From Clostridia bacterium (lineage in GTDB: Bacteria; Bacillota; Clostridia; Oscillospirales; CAG-382): a stretch of DNA of 64,000 nucleotides. A program made the translations under genes and the position numbers. Under the pieces are notes generated by a model. That model searched no databases and was not told where the DNA came from. It was given only the letters and a program-made list of their open reading frames with translations. The number at the start of each line of letters is the position of its first letter. Position 1 is the first letter of the stretch. The stretch spans positions 27,483 to 91,482 of the forward strand of contig JAFYKY010000021.1 of NCBI GenBank assembly GCA_017537345.1, written 5' to 3'. Positions 1 through 9,080 of this stretch are shown in pieces.

Positions 1-2
1 GT

Positions 3-3000
3 CTGAATGACGAAGAGCTGGTAATGCTTACCCTCGCAGGGGAGCAATCCGCATACGAAGCATTGGTTGCGCGGTATGAAAAACGCGTTATCTCTGCGGC
101 GGAATCCGTAACCCACAGCCGCTATATGGCGGAGGATGCGGCGCAGGATGCATTCGTAACCGCTTGGATGAAGCTGAATATGCTCCGTGAGCCGTCAAAA
201 TACGGCGCGTGGGTGTGCCGTATTGCGGGAAACTGCGCAAAGAACACCGTGTCCCGCTTCAAAAGCTATATGAGCCTCGATATGCTTGAGGATATCGTTA
301 CAGACGAAAGACAAAGCGGTGATCCCGAAATGGCGTTCATATCCGAAGAAGAAAAAAGGCTTTTGCAGGATAGTGTAAGCGAACTGCCAAGCAAGGTAAA
401 GGAGATAATAACCCTTCATTACTACGGCGGTCTGTCCGTGGCGGATATTGCATCCCGTCTTGGAATTTCCGAAGGCACGGTCAAGTGGCAGTTACACGAT
501 GGCAGAAAGCGCATAAGAAAGGAATTGAGTGCTATGAACGAACAGATAGACGATACCTTGGTACAGCGCGTAATGAAGAAGGTAAAGGAATTAAAGCTGT
601 GGAAACTGAAAAACAGCAAGCAGGGCTTTGAAACAGTATACAAGGACGTGCTTGCGGAGGCAGAGAAGCTTCCCGAATCCGCAGATAAAGCTCACGCTCT
701 TGCAGACGTGCTTATGATGGGCTGGTGGTGGCTCCCCGGCGAAAAGAACGATGCGTTGTTTGAACGCATATCAAAGCTTGCCGAAGAAGGCAAAAACGAA
801 GACGTTATGGCGTTCGTCGTCGCTCAGCAGGACAGAAAGTGCTACGGCGAAAGCGTCAGAATTGAATTCGTAAAGGACGTGCAGATCCCCCGTCTTGAAA
901 AGGCAGGCTTTAAAAAGGCATTGGCGCAGGAACTGCATTGGCTTGGACAGACCTATTGCTCCAAGGGCGAAGAAGAAAAGGGCAACGAGTGCTTTGAAAA
1001 AGCGAAAAAAGTACTTACTCCCTCCGACCTTTATTACGCATATACCATTGCCACCCAAAAAGCCCGTAAGGACGTAACGGAAAAATACAAGGACGTAAAT
1101 TCCAGAAGATACGTTGCAACCGCAATGGCAGATGAGCTTCGCCCCGTAAACGGCGAACTGCGCTATTGGGGCGGAACCTGGCACAAGGACGGGTATTTGT
1201 ATTCCGCATCCCGAAACGCGGATATGATCTTCCAGAACGCATCCTATTGCGACGGTCATTTTACCGCCAAGGGACTTAAAAAGGGTGAATTTATCACCGC
1301 TTCCGATGGAACGACCCTCACCTTCGGCGGTGACGGAATTTCCCTTTCCACCCCCTGCGGAGAGTTTGAAAACTGCTCCCTCTGGATAACCCGCCACGAA
1401 AATATCACTTACAGCACCTACTATAAAGACGGCGTCGGTATCGTCAAGCAGGTGAAAAAGGACAGTCTTGTTACCGAAACGAGAACCTTGAAAAACTACC
1501 GCGTATTCGGCGGAAAAGGACTTTTACCCTTTGCGGCGGGGAACACGTGGGAATACGATGCGGGCTATGACGGCGATATTATGAGCCATAGCTGTGTGTT
1601 CACCGTTTGCCACGCGGATAAGGATAATATAATAATTTCCGGCAATAACGAAACCCACCGACATAAATACGATGAAAACTCCTGGCTGGATATGATACAG
1701 CAGATACGAAGTGAATATTGGGTTGAAAGCGAAGACGGAACGCATAATATACAAGACGTTTCTCGCGCAGTAAAGCGGGCAGAACTTCTGGCAAAAACTC
1801 CTATGGAAAAAGCCCACACCAAGGCGGCTTGCTCGGTTGTAAGAAGAATTCTTGAAACAGACCCTTCCTTTAATCCCAATTACACCGCTATGGGACATTG
1901 GAACTTCTTTGAACGGAACGTTATTACCGTTTGCGATACCAAAGCGGTTATGACAGACGATTTCCGCTGGTCCTTCGAATGGAAAAGAGACCCTTCGGAA
2001 GCGCTTACCTGCAACGATATCTACGGCATATTCCACGATGCGTTGGGGTATTTGTGGTCGGATGAGCTTGTTTCGGGCGCGTCCTTCGAGCATACCCATC
2101 TTCTGTGGGAAGAAATGCCCATAAAAACTATGGTAAACTGCGAAGCGGTAGACGAGGTTACCGTAAAAGCGGGCAACTTTAAGGATTGCCTTAAAATAAC
2201 GCTGGATATTTCCGAATATCCTTCAGGTTTTGAATACCGCGGCGGCAAAAAGGAATATTATTTTGCAAAGGGTATCGGTATTATAAAAACCGTGAACTAT
2301 TTTTATAAAGGCGCGGTTACCGCCGTCTACGAATTGGAGTCGTTCACGGGCGAGGGAGAAGGATATATGCCCCTTGTTGACGGCGCATCCCGCTTTTACG
2401 TGGGCGTAAACCTTACGGACGGTGACGTATGCGGTGAAAACTGCTATTTCGTCAAGGACGAGGATGGCAACACCGTCTTGTTTGAAGACCGTATAGGCGT
2501 GCGTAAAAAACTCGAACCTATCAGCGATTACAGCTCCATCCACGGCGAAAATATCGAAGAAGAACTGTGGGAAGCGGGCAAGCACGAAGAAAGCAGATTG
2601 AAGCACGATATAAACAATTTCCACCTGCTTTGCCATTTTCTCGGCAGGTCGGGCAGATATTGGAACGCTCCCGAAAAGGCTGTGGCGTGGAACAAATACC
2701 GTTTAAAGATAATGGAAGACCTTAACGGCAACGGCGAGGTGCCCTCCGCGTGGCTTGGCTTATACGCCGCCACACAGCTCAGAACGGGCTGCGCACTTTG
2801 CGGTCTTGGCAGGCCGGAGGAGGCAAAGCCGTATCTGGAAAAATCCCTTCAAAGCTTTATAAAATGGGAAGCTATCTCCAAGGATACTCCTATGGAGGTA
2901 GGCGATCCCTTTGTTTACGGCGGAATAAAGCTTATTAAGGGCACTAACCTTTTGCTGCTTCCCAACGGAGAGTATGACCGCGTGAGCAGAGATTACCCTT

Positions 3001-3137
3001 ATCTGTTCCGCGACCGTATGGGACTTTTGGTCCACGCGGTGACTGCTCCCCACGGCTGGGAATGGTTCGATGGCGTGCGGAGTGATGCATGGTTTGTGGA
3101 ATTTGCCGAAAAGGTAAAAGCCGCATCAAATAATTGA
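3..3137 (+). CDS. ECF-like sigma-70 factor fused to a large C-terminal region (5' partial)
   Basis: The reading frame is open to the left edge and the residues before the first ATG (at 24) already look like a sigma N-terminus (NDEELVM), so the true start lies outside. Counting from that ATG, residues 10-75 match sigma region 2 (AEDAAQDAFVTAW) and about 118-170 match region 4, with the HTH LSVADIASRLGISEGTVKW. Typical ECF factors end near there. This protein continues for about 870 residues. The extension has a helical, TPR-like stretch near 210-340 and then a duplicated beta-rich module: about 449-510 (GVGIVKQV, then GNTWEY) and about 717-790 (GIGIIKTV). A second helical part is near 850-1030. 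No signal peptide or membrane segment is visible, so it should be cytoplasmic. The sigma call is firm. The role of the extension is unknown; by analogy with ECF groups that carry C-terminal domains it may control the sigma part. Confidence 0.85.
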   Translation: MNDEELVMLTLAGEQSAYEALVARYEKRVISAAESVTHSRYMAEDAAQDAFVTAWMKLNMLREPSKYGAWVCRIAGNCAKNTVSRFKSYMSLDMLEDIVTDERQSGDPEMAFISEEEKRLLQDSVSELPSKVKEIITLHYYGGLSVADIASRLGISEGTVKWQLHDGRKRIRKELSAMNEQIDDTLVQRVMKKVKELKLWKLKNSKQGFETVYKDVLAEAEKLPESADKAHALADVLMMGWWWLPGEKNDALFERISKLAEEGKNEDVMAFVVAQQDRKCYGESVRIEFVKDVQIPRLEKAGFKKALAQELHWLGQTYCSKGEEEKGNECFEKAKKVLTPSDLYYAYTIATQKARKDVTEKYKDVNSRRYVATAMADELRPVNGELRYWGGTWHKDGYLYSASRNADMIFQNASYCDGHFTAKGLKKGEFITASDGTTLTFGGDGISLSTPCGEFENCSLWITRHENITYSTYYKDGVGIVKQVKKDSLVTETRTLKNYRVFGGKGLLPFAAGNTWEYDAGYDGDIMSHSCVFTVCHADKDNIIISGNNETHRHKYDENSWLDMIQQIRSEYWVESEDGTHNIQDVSRAVKRAELLAKTPMEKAHTKAACSVVRRILETDPSFNPNYTAMGHWNFFERNVITVCDTKAVMTDDFRWSFEWKRDPSEALTCNDIYGIFHDALGYLWSDELVSGASFEHTHLLWEEMPIKTMVNCEAVDEVTVKAGNFKDCLKITLDISEYPSGFEYRGGKKEYYFAKGIGIIKTVNYFYKGAVTAVYELESFTGEGEGYMPLVDGASRFYVGVNLTDGDVCGENCYFVKDEDGNTVLFEDRIGVRKKLEPISDYSSIHGENIEEELWEAGKHEESRLKHDINNFHLLCHFLGRSGRYWNAPEKAVAWNKYRLKIMEDLNGNGEVPSAWLGLYAATQLRTGCALCGLGRPEEAKPYLEKSLQSFIKWEAISKDTPMEVGDPFVYGGIKLIKGTNLLLLPNGEYDRVSRDYPYLFRDRMGLLVHAVTAPHGWEWFDGVRSDAWFVEFAEKVKAASNN

Positions 3138-3153
3138 TCACCCATATAATAAC

Positions 3154-3183
3154 AAAAAACCTCGGTCAAACCGAGGTTTTTTT
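3154..3183. terminator. Bidirectional terminator
   Basis: Stem CCTCGG/CCGAGG is flanked by A- and T-runs, so it can end transcripts in both directions. It lies between the convergent sigma-fusion gene and the ireB operon. Confidence 0.85.
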
Positions 3184-3194
3184 ATGGTGATTTT

Positions 3195-3488
3195 TTACTT
3201 TGCGCTGTTTTTCAATTCTCTTTCAAGCCAGATTGTGCCGATCTCGAATGCATCGAAAAAGCTCTTTTTCTCGCACTGCTTAACTACCTTCTGGGCGAAG
3301 GATACGTTTTCGTCGGTATCCTGAATCTGAACGAGAACACGGGTGGCAACTTCAAGGTCGCCGTCCTTTTTGGTTTCAAGTATATTCATAAACAGAATAT
3401 ATTTATCATCGGGGTAGCCGTAAAACAGGAATCTGTCCTGTCTTACCAAAGGCTTACCCTTATACATAAGAGTATTTACGTCTGCCAT
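3195..3488 (-). CDS. Small conserved protein of unknown function, co-transcribed with ireB
   Basis: 97 residues with no signal peptide or membrane segment. The start ATG lies 2 nt after the ireB stop, so the two genes are translated in tandem. The sequence has a basic N-terminus (YKGKPLVRQDRFLFYG), a central beta-rich part (ILETKKDGDLEVATRVLVQIQDTD) and a helical C-terminus ending IWLERELKNSAK. I recognise no named domain. Its tight coupling to ireB suggests a role near cell-envelope or Ser/Thr-kinase signalling, but that is inferred from position only. Confidence 0.75.
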   Translation of the reverse strand: MADVNTLMYKGKPLVRQDRFLFYGYPDDKYILFMNILETKKDGDLEVATRVLVQIQDTDENVSFAQKVVKQCEKKSFFDAFEIGTIWLERELKNSAK

Positions 3489-3490
3489 TT

Positions 3491-3763
3491 TTAGTTACCT
3501 CTCTTGGGGGAGGATTTAAGATAGCTTTGAACAAGTATCTTTAAAAGCTCGTCCCTGTCGATCTTGGTTATAATCGTTCTTGCGTTGTTGTGGTTGGTGA
3601 TATAGGTGGGGTCTCCGGAAAGGATGTAACCTACTATCTGGTTAATGGGATTATAGCCCTTTTCGGTAAGAGAATTATATACCGATTGCAGAGCAAGGCG
3701 TATTTCAAGTTCCTTTTGTTCCTGAATGGAAAAAGGCACTGTTTTTGTTGAATTTTCTCTCAT
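3491..3763 (-). CDS. ireB: IreB family regulatory phosphoprotein (UPF0297)
   Basis: 90 residues, the usual length of the family. The diagnostic block [20 protein letters not shown] is present, followed by [18 protein letters not shown]. In Enterococcus, IreB is a small cytoplasmic substrate of the PASTA kinase IreK and lowers cephalosporin resistance. Here a PASTA kinase and its PP2C phosphatase are encoded about 19 kb away (22118-24950). The phosphorylated threonines known in Enterococcus lie near the N-terminus; here that end has Thr residues (RENSTKTV), which fits but does not prove phosphorylation. ATG start with GGAGGG upstream. Confidence 0.92.
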   Translation of the reverse strand: MRENSTKTVPFSIQEQKELEIRLALQSVYNSLTEKGYNPINQIVGYILSGDPTYITNHNNARTIITKIDRDELLKILVQSYLKSSPKRGN

Positions 3764-3800
3764 CTGTATACCCTCCGTTGTTTTATTATCTGTTAACTTA

Positions 3801-3829
3801 ATTATACATTACCCAAAACCATATTTCAA
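3801..3829 (-). promoter_or_regulatory. Sigma-A promoter for ireB
   Basis: On the minus strand TTGAAA (3824-3829), 17-bp spacer, TATAAT (3801-3806), about 40 nt upstream of the ireB start. It overlaps the pheT-distal hairpin. Confidence 0.65.
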
Positions 3830-3845
3830 GGGGAAATATGGTTTT
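3815..3845 (-). terminator. Hairpin after pheT
   Basis: Perfect 13-bp inverted repeat AAAACCATATTTC / GAAATATGGTTTT with a 5-nt loop, just past the pheT stop. The run of four T on the minus strand makes it a plausible, not strong, terminator. It shares bases with the ireB promoter. Confidence 0.6.
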
Positions 3846-3870
3846 GAGTAGAATTTGTTTTGCGGTGATT

Positions 3871-6258
3871 CTACGCTCTTAAAACTATACCGTACTCTGC
3901 TTCAAGCTTTTTAAGCAGTTTGTTTATTGCGTTGTCCGCTTCGGTATCGGAAAGTGTTCTGTCGGAAGCACGGAGCGTGAGTCTGAACGCAACGCTCTTC
4001 TTTCCTTCGGGAACGCCCTTGCCTTTATAAAGGTCAAAAGCAACGATATTTTCAAGGGATTTACCGCAATATTTCTTTGCCGCCGCATAAACGGTAGCGG
4101 CTGTCTGGCTATCGTCCATAAGCAGAGCAATATCACGCTCCATAGCGGGATATACAGCCAAAGGCTTGTAATCCTTCTTGCCGCTTGTGGTAGCGAGTGC
4201 CGCAGGCACGTTAATTTCCGCTGCGTAAACGGGTACGTCGATATCGAAATTCTCTGCCACGGTGGGGTGTATCTGACCCAGCACACCGATAACTACGCCT
4301 GCCTTGGAGATGACTGCGCATCTGCCGGGGTGGTAAGAGGGGTTGTTTTCCTCTGCTTCGATAACGTAATCGCGGATGTTCAGCTTATCCAAAAGACCTT
4401 CTACGTATCCCTTAAGATCGTAAAAATCTTCGGAAGAATCAAAGAACGCCATGGTAAGCACCTTGTGTTCCTTGGACATTTCCGTTTCATCGGGGAAGTA
4501 AACACAAGCGTTTTCAAACAAATGACAGCTTGAAGCACGCATGTTTTTGTTAAGGGCAACAACCTCAAGCATAGAGGGAAGTGCGGTAGTTCGCATTACG
4601 GAAGTATCGTCGCCCAGAGGGTTAATAAGCTTAATGTTGTTCCTGCAAACGCTGTCCTCGGGAAGATTTATCATATCATACCACTTGGGAGATATAAAGG
4701 AATAGGTATAGACCTCGTTGAATCCGTATGCGGTCATGGTGGAAAGCATATTGGAAACAAACTTTTGCTCTTCGGTGTATTTGCCTTCTTTTGCTTCGGA
4801 TCTGAAAAGGGTGGGAGTTATGTTTGTGTATCCGTAAAGACGGGCAACCTCTTCTGCGATATCTGCGGTGGTAACCACGTCGCTTCTGTAGGGAGAAACG
4901 ATAAGATTTCCCTTGCCGTCTGCAATAAGATCAAGAGGTGCAAGCAGCTCGCTCTGCTTTTCAAAAGAAAGGTCGGTGCCAAGGAGTGCGTTTACTCTCT
5001 GCCAATCAAAGGGGATAACGGTAGGCTCTATATTTACGTTGCAAACGTCTATCATACCGTCAACAACTTCGCCGCAGCCGAGGAGCTGAACAAGCTCGCA
5101 AGCTCTTTCAAGGGCGGGAACGGTGTTAACGGGGGGAAGTCCTTTTTCAAACTTTGCGCTGGATTCGGTGCGCAGGTTAACTGCACGGGAGGTAAGGCGG
5201 ATATTCATTCTTGCAAAGTTTGCGGATTCAAATACCACGGTGTTGGTGGTATCAAGAATTTCGCTGTTTTCGCCGCCCATAATACCTGCAAGCGCTACGG
5301 GCTTTTCACCGTCTGCAATGCAAAGCATTTCGGTATTAAGCTCGTGTACGTTACCGTCAAGAGTGGTGATCTTTTCACCTGCTTTTGCGTTTCTTACAAT
5401 AATTTCCTTGGAGGAAATGTAGTTGTAATCAAAAGCGTGCATAGGCTGACCGTACTCAAGCATTACGTAGTTGGTAATATCAACTATATTGTTTATGGGG
5501 CGTACGCCTGCGCTTCTCAGCTTGGCTCTGAGCCACAGAGGAGAAGGTGCGATCTTTACGTTCTTAATAACCTTTGCGGAATATCTGGGGCAAAGCTCGG
5601 CGTTTTCAACCTTAACGGAGATATAGTTGGAAATATCGTCTCCGTCATTTGCGGGCTTTACAACAGGCTTGTTTATGCGGAGATCAGTACCGAAGGATGC
5701 GGCAACTTCTCTTGCAATTCCAAGATAAGAAAGGCAATCGGGACGGTTAAAGGTAAGCTCGAACTCCATAAGAGTATCGTTGAGCATGCAAACGTCACGG
5801 ATATCGTCGCCGGGCTTGCAGTCTTCTTTAAGGATAAATATACCGTCTTCAACAGCATAAGGGAAATCGTTTACCGTAAGTCCAAGCTCGCCCAGAGAGC
5901 ACAGCATACCTTGGGAAACTACGCCTCTCAGCTTGCCGTTTTTAATAACCTTTCCGCCGGGGAGATGAGCTCCGTCAAGGCAGGCGGGAACCAGATCGCC
6001 CACAGAAACGTTCTGTGCGCCGGTAACTATCTGTACGTTTTCTTCCTTGCCTACGTCTACCTGACATATCCACAGATGGTCGCTGTCGGGATGGCGTTCC
6101 ATGGCCATAACCTTACCAACAACCACGTTGGTAATATCCTCGCCCAGAATTTCATATCCTTCAACCTTGGTGCCGGTGTAGGTAAGCACTTCTGCAAATT
6201 CTCTGGGAGTGCAGCCAATATCTACGTATTCTTTAAGCCAATTAAGGGGTGTTTTCAT
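3871..6258 (-). CDS. pheT: Phenylalanine--tRNA ligase beta subunit
   Basis: 795 residues, the full bacterial length. Cytoplasmic alpha2-beta2 enzyme that charges tRNA-Phe with phenylalanine. Order of domains: N-terminal MKTPLNWLKEYVDI, EMAP-II-like tRNA-binding domain (about 40-150), B3/B4 editing domain (about 205-390; RPINNIVDITNYVMLEYGQP), B5 (about 405-470), a catalytic-core-like fold, and a C-terminal FDX-ACB anticodon-binding domain (VYPAMERDIALLMDD). It follows pheS by 18 nt. No T-box leader is visible before pheS because mtnN lies directly upstream. Confidence 0.98.
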   Translation of the reverse strand: MKTPLNWLKEYVDIGCTPREFAEVLTYTGTKVEGYEILGEDITNVVVGKVMAMERHPDSDHLWICQVDVGKEENVQIVTGAQNVSVGDLVPACLDGAHLPGGKVIKNGKLRGVVSQGMLCSLGELGLTVNDFPYAVEDGIFILKEDCKPGDDIRDVCMLNDTLMEFELTFNRPDCLSYLGIAREVAASFGTDLRINKPVVKPANDGDDISNYISVKVENAELCPRYSAKVIKNVKIAPSPLWLRAKLRSAGVRPINNIVDITNYVMLEYGQPMHAFDYNYISSKEIIVRNAKAGEKITTLDGNVHELNTEMLCIADGEKPVALAGIMGGENSEILDTTNTVVFESANFARMNIRLTSRAVNLRTESSAKFEKGLPPVNTVPALERACELVQLLGCGEVVDGMIDVCNVNIEPTVIPFDWQRVNALLGTDLSFEKQSELLAPLDLIADGKGNLIVSPYRSDVVTTADIAEEVARLYGYTNITPTLFRSEAKEGKYTEEQKFVSNMLSTMTAYGFNEVYTYSFISPKWYDMINLPEDSVCRNNIKLINPLGDDTSVMRTTALPSMLEVVALNKNMRASSCHLFENACVYFPDETEMSKEHKVLTMAFFDSSEDFYDLKGYVEGLLDKLNIRDYVIEAEENNPSYHPGRCAVISKAGVVIGVLGQIHPTVAENFDIDVPVYAAEINVPAALATTSGKKDYKPLAVYPAMERDIALLMDDSQTAATVYAAAKKYCGKSLENIVAFDLYKGKGVPEGKKSVAFRLTLRASDRTLSDTEADNAINKLLKKLEAEYGIVLRA

Positions 6259-6276
6259 TATACTGCTCTCCTTTCA

Positions 6277-7296
6277 TTAAAACTGTCCGAGGAAACGGAT
6301 ATCGTTTTCATAAAGATGACGCATATCGTCAATGCCGTAGCTGGTCATAACAACACGCTCAATACCCATACCGAAAGCAAGACCGCTGTAAACTTCGGGG
6401 TCAATACCGCCTGCTTTAAGTACGTTGGGGTGTACCAGACCTGCGCCCAAAAGCTCTATCCAGCCTTCGCCCTTGCACAGACGGCATCCCTTGCCGCCGC
6501 ACACGAAGCAGGAAACGTCAACCTCTGCGCTGGGTTCGGTAAAGGGGAAGTTGTGGGGACGGAAGCGGGTTTTTGTATCGCTGCCGAACATTTCCTTTGC
6601 CCACAGCTCCAAAAGGCCCTTAAGGTCGCCAAGGGTTATGTTTTTATCTATAACCAATCCCTCAAGCTGATGGAACATAGGGGAGTGGGTGGCGTCAACC
6701 TCATCGCAACGGTAAACTCTGCCGGGAGAGATTATTCTTATAGGGGGAGTCATAGTCTTCATCGCACGGATCTGTACGGGAGAAGTCTGGGTGCGAAGCA
6801 GGGTGGTGTCGTTGATATAGAAAGTATCCTGAAAATCTCTGGAGGGGTGGTCTGCAGGTGCGTTAAGTGCATCAAAATTGTTGTATGCGCTTTCAACCTC
6901 GGGACCTTCAACGATATCGAATCCCAATCCCACAAAGATCTCCTTCATACGGTTTTCAACCTGAGTAATGGGGTGAAGCTTGCCGATAGTCTTTACCTTT
7001 GCGGGCATAGTAACGTCAAGCTTTTCTTTAACAAGAGCGTTTTTAAGTTCTTCGGAAGCAAGGGACGCGCCCTTTTCCTCAAGAAACGCTTCTATGTTTG
7101 CTCTTACTGTATTGGCGTAAGCGCCGATAACCGGTCTTTCTTCGGGTGTAAGTGCGCCCATTCCGCGGAGTATTGCGGTAAGTGCACCTTTTTTGCCAAG
7201 ATATTTAATTCTTACCGTTTCCAACGAAGCTTTGTCGGAAGCGGAAGCTATCTCCTGCGCGGCGGCAACAGAGATATTATCAAGTTGTGCTTTCAT
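6277..7296 (-). CDS. pheS: Phenylalanine--tRNA ligase alpha subunit
   Basis: 339 residues, usual length. Catalytic subunit of PheRS: an N-terminal coiled coil (1-90), then the class II synthetase core with motif 2 (RVYRCDEVDATHSPMFHQLE) and motif 3 (GLAFGMGIERVVM) and the C-terminal LYENDIRFLGQF. The Cys-rich insert CFVCGGKGCRLCKGEGW is normal in Firmicutes PheS. ATG start; 22 nt after the mtnN stop. It shares a transcript with pheT and probably with dgt-dnaG-rpoD-mtnN. Confidence 0.98.
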   Translation of the reverse strand: MKAQLDNISVAAAQEIASASDKASLETVRIKYLGKKGALTAILRGMGALTPEERPVIGAYANTVRANIEAFLEEKGASLASEELKNALVKEKLDVTMPAKVKTIGKLHPITQVENRMKEIFVGLGFDIVEGPEVESAYNNFDALNAPADHPSRDFQDTFYINDTTLLRTQTSPVQIRAMKTMTPPIRIISPGRVYRCDEVDATHSPMFHQLEGLVIDKNITLGDLKGLLELWAKEMFGSDTKTRFRPHNFPFTEPSAEVDVSCFVCGGKGCRLCKGEGWIELLGAGLVHPNVLKAGGIDPEVYSGLAFGMGIERVVMTSYGIDDMRHLYENDIRFLGQF

Positions 7297-7318
7297 TTAT
7301 GTTATTCCTCCGTAAAAC

Positions 7319-7975
7319 TTACTGTTTTGCTATGTATTCGGATATTATTGCGGCTTTTTCCGCGGCGTATGCGGCGTTCAGATCGAATAACTTTTCGTCT
7401 GCCGCAAAATCGCTTACGGAACGTATTATAATAAAGGGAACCTTGTTGTTAAAGCATACGTGGGCGATAGCCGCGCCTTCCATTTCAGTGCAGAGCGCAT
7501 CGGGATATTCCGCAAAAATATCTTCTCTTTGCGCTTCTGTGGAAACGAAGCAATCTCCCGTAACTACCGTGCCCACACGGTGGGGAATATTGTTTTCCGC
7601 GCAGGCGGTAAGAGCGGTGCTTACCATACTGCTGTCGGAATGAATATACTTATCCCCAAACATATCAACTACAATGGATACGGGCTTGAAATCGTGGTAC
7701 GCCGCCTTTTCGGCTATAATGATATCGCCGATATTAAGTCCCTCTGCCAATCCTCCCGCCGTGCCGGTGTTGATGATACGGTTGGGAGAATACTTATCTA
7801 TAAGACGCTGGGTAAGAGAAGCGGCGTTTACCTTGCCAATACCGCATTGGCATATTATCACGGTATCATCACCGTTTTCGGCAACAAAAATGCCGTTTTC
7901 GGTTTCTTTTGCGCCAAAGGTTTTGCAAAGCGTTTCCACTTCTATCTTCATTGCGCCGATAATTGCTGTGGTCAT
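7319..7975 (-). CDS. mtnN: 5'-methylthioadenosine/S-adenosylhomocysteine nucleosidase
   Basis: 218 residues of the PNP/UDP phosphorylase superfamily. It cleaves adenine from MTA, SAH and 5'-deoxyadenosine, recycling by-products of methylation and radical-SAM chemistry. Visible marks are N-terminal MTTAIIGAMKIEVETL, ICQCGIGKVNAA, the ribose-binding TEMEGAA glutamate and the catalytic aspartate in RSVSDFAAD. It starts 4 nt after the rpoD stop. Its place between rpoD and pheS is not a common arrangement that I know. Confidence 0.95.
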   Translation of the reverse strand: MTTAIIGAMKIEVETLCKTFGAKETENGIFVAENGDDTVIICQCGIGKVNAASLTQRLIDKYSPNRIINTGTAGGLAEGLNIGDIIIAEKAAYHDFKPVSIVVDMFGDKYIHSDSSMVSTALTACAENNIPHRVGTVVTGDCFVSTEAQREDIFAEYPDALCTEMEGAAIAHVCFNNKVPFIIIRSVSDFAADEKLFDLNAAYAAEKAAIISEYIAKQ

Positions 7976-7979
7976 ATTC

Positions 7980-9080
7980 TTACTCCAGATAATCCTTCAA
8001 TTTTTTGCTTCTGCTGGGATGGCGGAGCTTGCGGAGCGCCTTTGCTTCTATCTGACGAATACGCTCACGGGTAATATCGAATACCTTACCAACCTCTTCA
8101 AGAGTACGGGGTCTGCCGTCCTCAAGTCCGAAACGGAGCTTAAGTACGCTTTCCTCACGGGGAGTAAGGGTTTTGAGCACCTCTATAAGCTGTTCGCGGA
8201 GCATCATAGAGTTTGCCGCTTCGGAGGGGGCGGGAGTCTTATCGTCTGCAATAAAATCACCCAGATGGCTGTCCTCTTCTTCGCCGATAGGCATTTCAAG
8301 GGAAACGGGCTCTTGCGCAATCTTAAGTATTTCACGCACCTTTTCTGCGGGGATCTTCATTTCTTCCGCAATTTCTTCGTCGGTAGGATCTCTTCCCAGT
8401 TCCTGCAAAAGCTGTCTGGAAACGCGAAGCACCTTGTTGATGGTTTCTACCATGTGAACGGGAACGCGAATGGTTCTTGCCTGATCCGCAATAGCTCTGG
8501 TTATAGCCTGTCTTATCCACCAGGTAGCATAGGTAGAAAACTTAAATCCCTTGCCGTAATCGAACTTTTCAACAGCTTTCATAAGACCGAGGTTACCTTC
8601 CTGAATAAGATCAAGGAAGAACATGCCGCGGTTTACGTATCTCTTTGCAATACTTACAACCAGACGAAGGTTAGCTTCAACAAGCTGCTGTTTTGCAACG
8701 GTATCGCCGTTTACCATACGCTCTGCCAGCTCGTGCTCCTTTTCGGGAGTGAGCAGGGGAACCTTACCGATATCCTTAAGATACATTCTTACGGGGTCAT
8801 CCACCGCTACGCCTTCTTGGGCAAGCAGTACTTCAACCTCTTCGGGGTTATCGTCGATAGTGTCTTCAAAATCCTCATCGGGAAGCTCGAAAACAGAGGC
8901 GTCTATATCGTGGGTAACTTCAATTCCGCTGGATTCCAACGCATCAAACGTTTTTTCAAGTGCTTCCATGGAAGAATCGGTATCGTCCAATGCTTCCATA
9001 ACTTCTGCGGCGGTAATACTTCCTTTTGCTTTCGCTTTTTCAATAAGTTCAGCCGCGATTTGCTTTTGGGTTTTCTCCAT
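7980..9080 (-). CDS. rpoD: Primary RNA polymerase sigma factor (sigma A/RpoD)
   Basis: 366 residues, the usual length for Firmicutes SigA. A variable acidic N-terminal part (1-110) is followed by region 1.2 ([17 protein letters not shown]), region 2 with the -10-binding helix ([15 protein letters not shown]), region 3, and region 4 with its HTH ([30 protein letters not shown]). Its ATG follows the dnaG stop with no gap, the classic dnaG-rpoD macromolecular-synthesis pair. The many TTGACA-17-TATAAT promoters in this window fit this factor. Confidence 0.98.
   Translation of the reverse strand: MEKTQKQIAAELIEKAKAKGSITAAEVMEALDDTDSSMEALEKTFDALESSGIEVTHDIDASVFELPDEDFEDTIDDNPEEVEVLLAQEGVAVDDPVRMYLKDIGKVPLLTPEKEHELAERMVNGDTVAKQQLVEANLRLVVSIAKRYVNRGMFFLDLIQEGNLGLMKAVEKFDYGKGFKFSTYATWWIRQAITRAIADQARTIRVPVHMVETINKVLRVSRQLLQELGRDPTDEEIAEEMKIPAEKVREILKIAQEPVSLEMPIGEEEDSHLGDFIADDKTPAPSEAANSMMLREQLIEVLKTLTPREESVLKLRFGLEDGRPRTLEEVGKVFDITRERIRQIEAKALRKLRHPSRSKKLKDYLE

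Noticed and set aside
7296..7330. T-box riboswitch before pheST
   Set aside because: Only 22 nt separate mtnN from pheS, too short for a T-box.
4765..7431. Open plus-strand frame of 888 codons
   Set aside because: It lies antisense to pheT and pheS, has no family features and is a by-product of their codon use.
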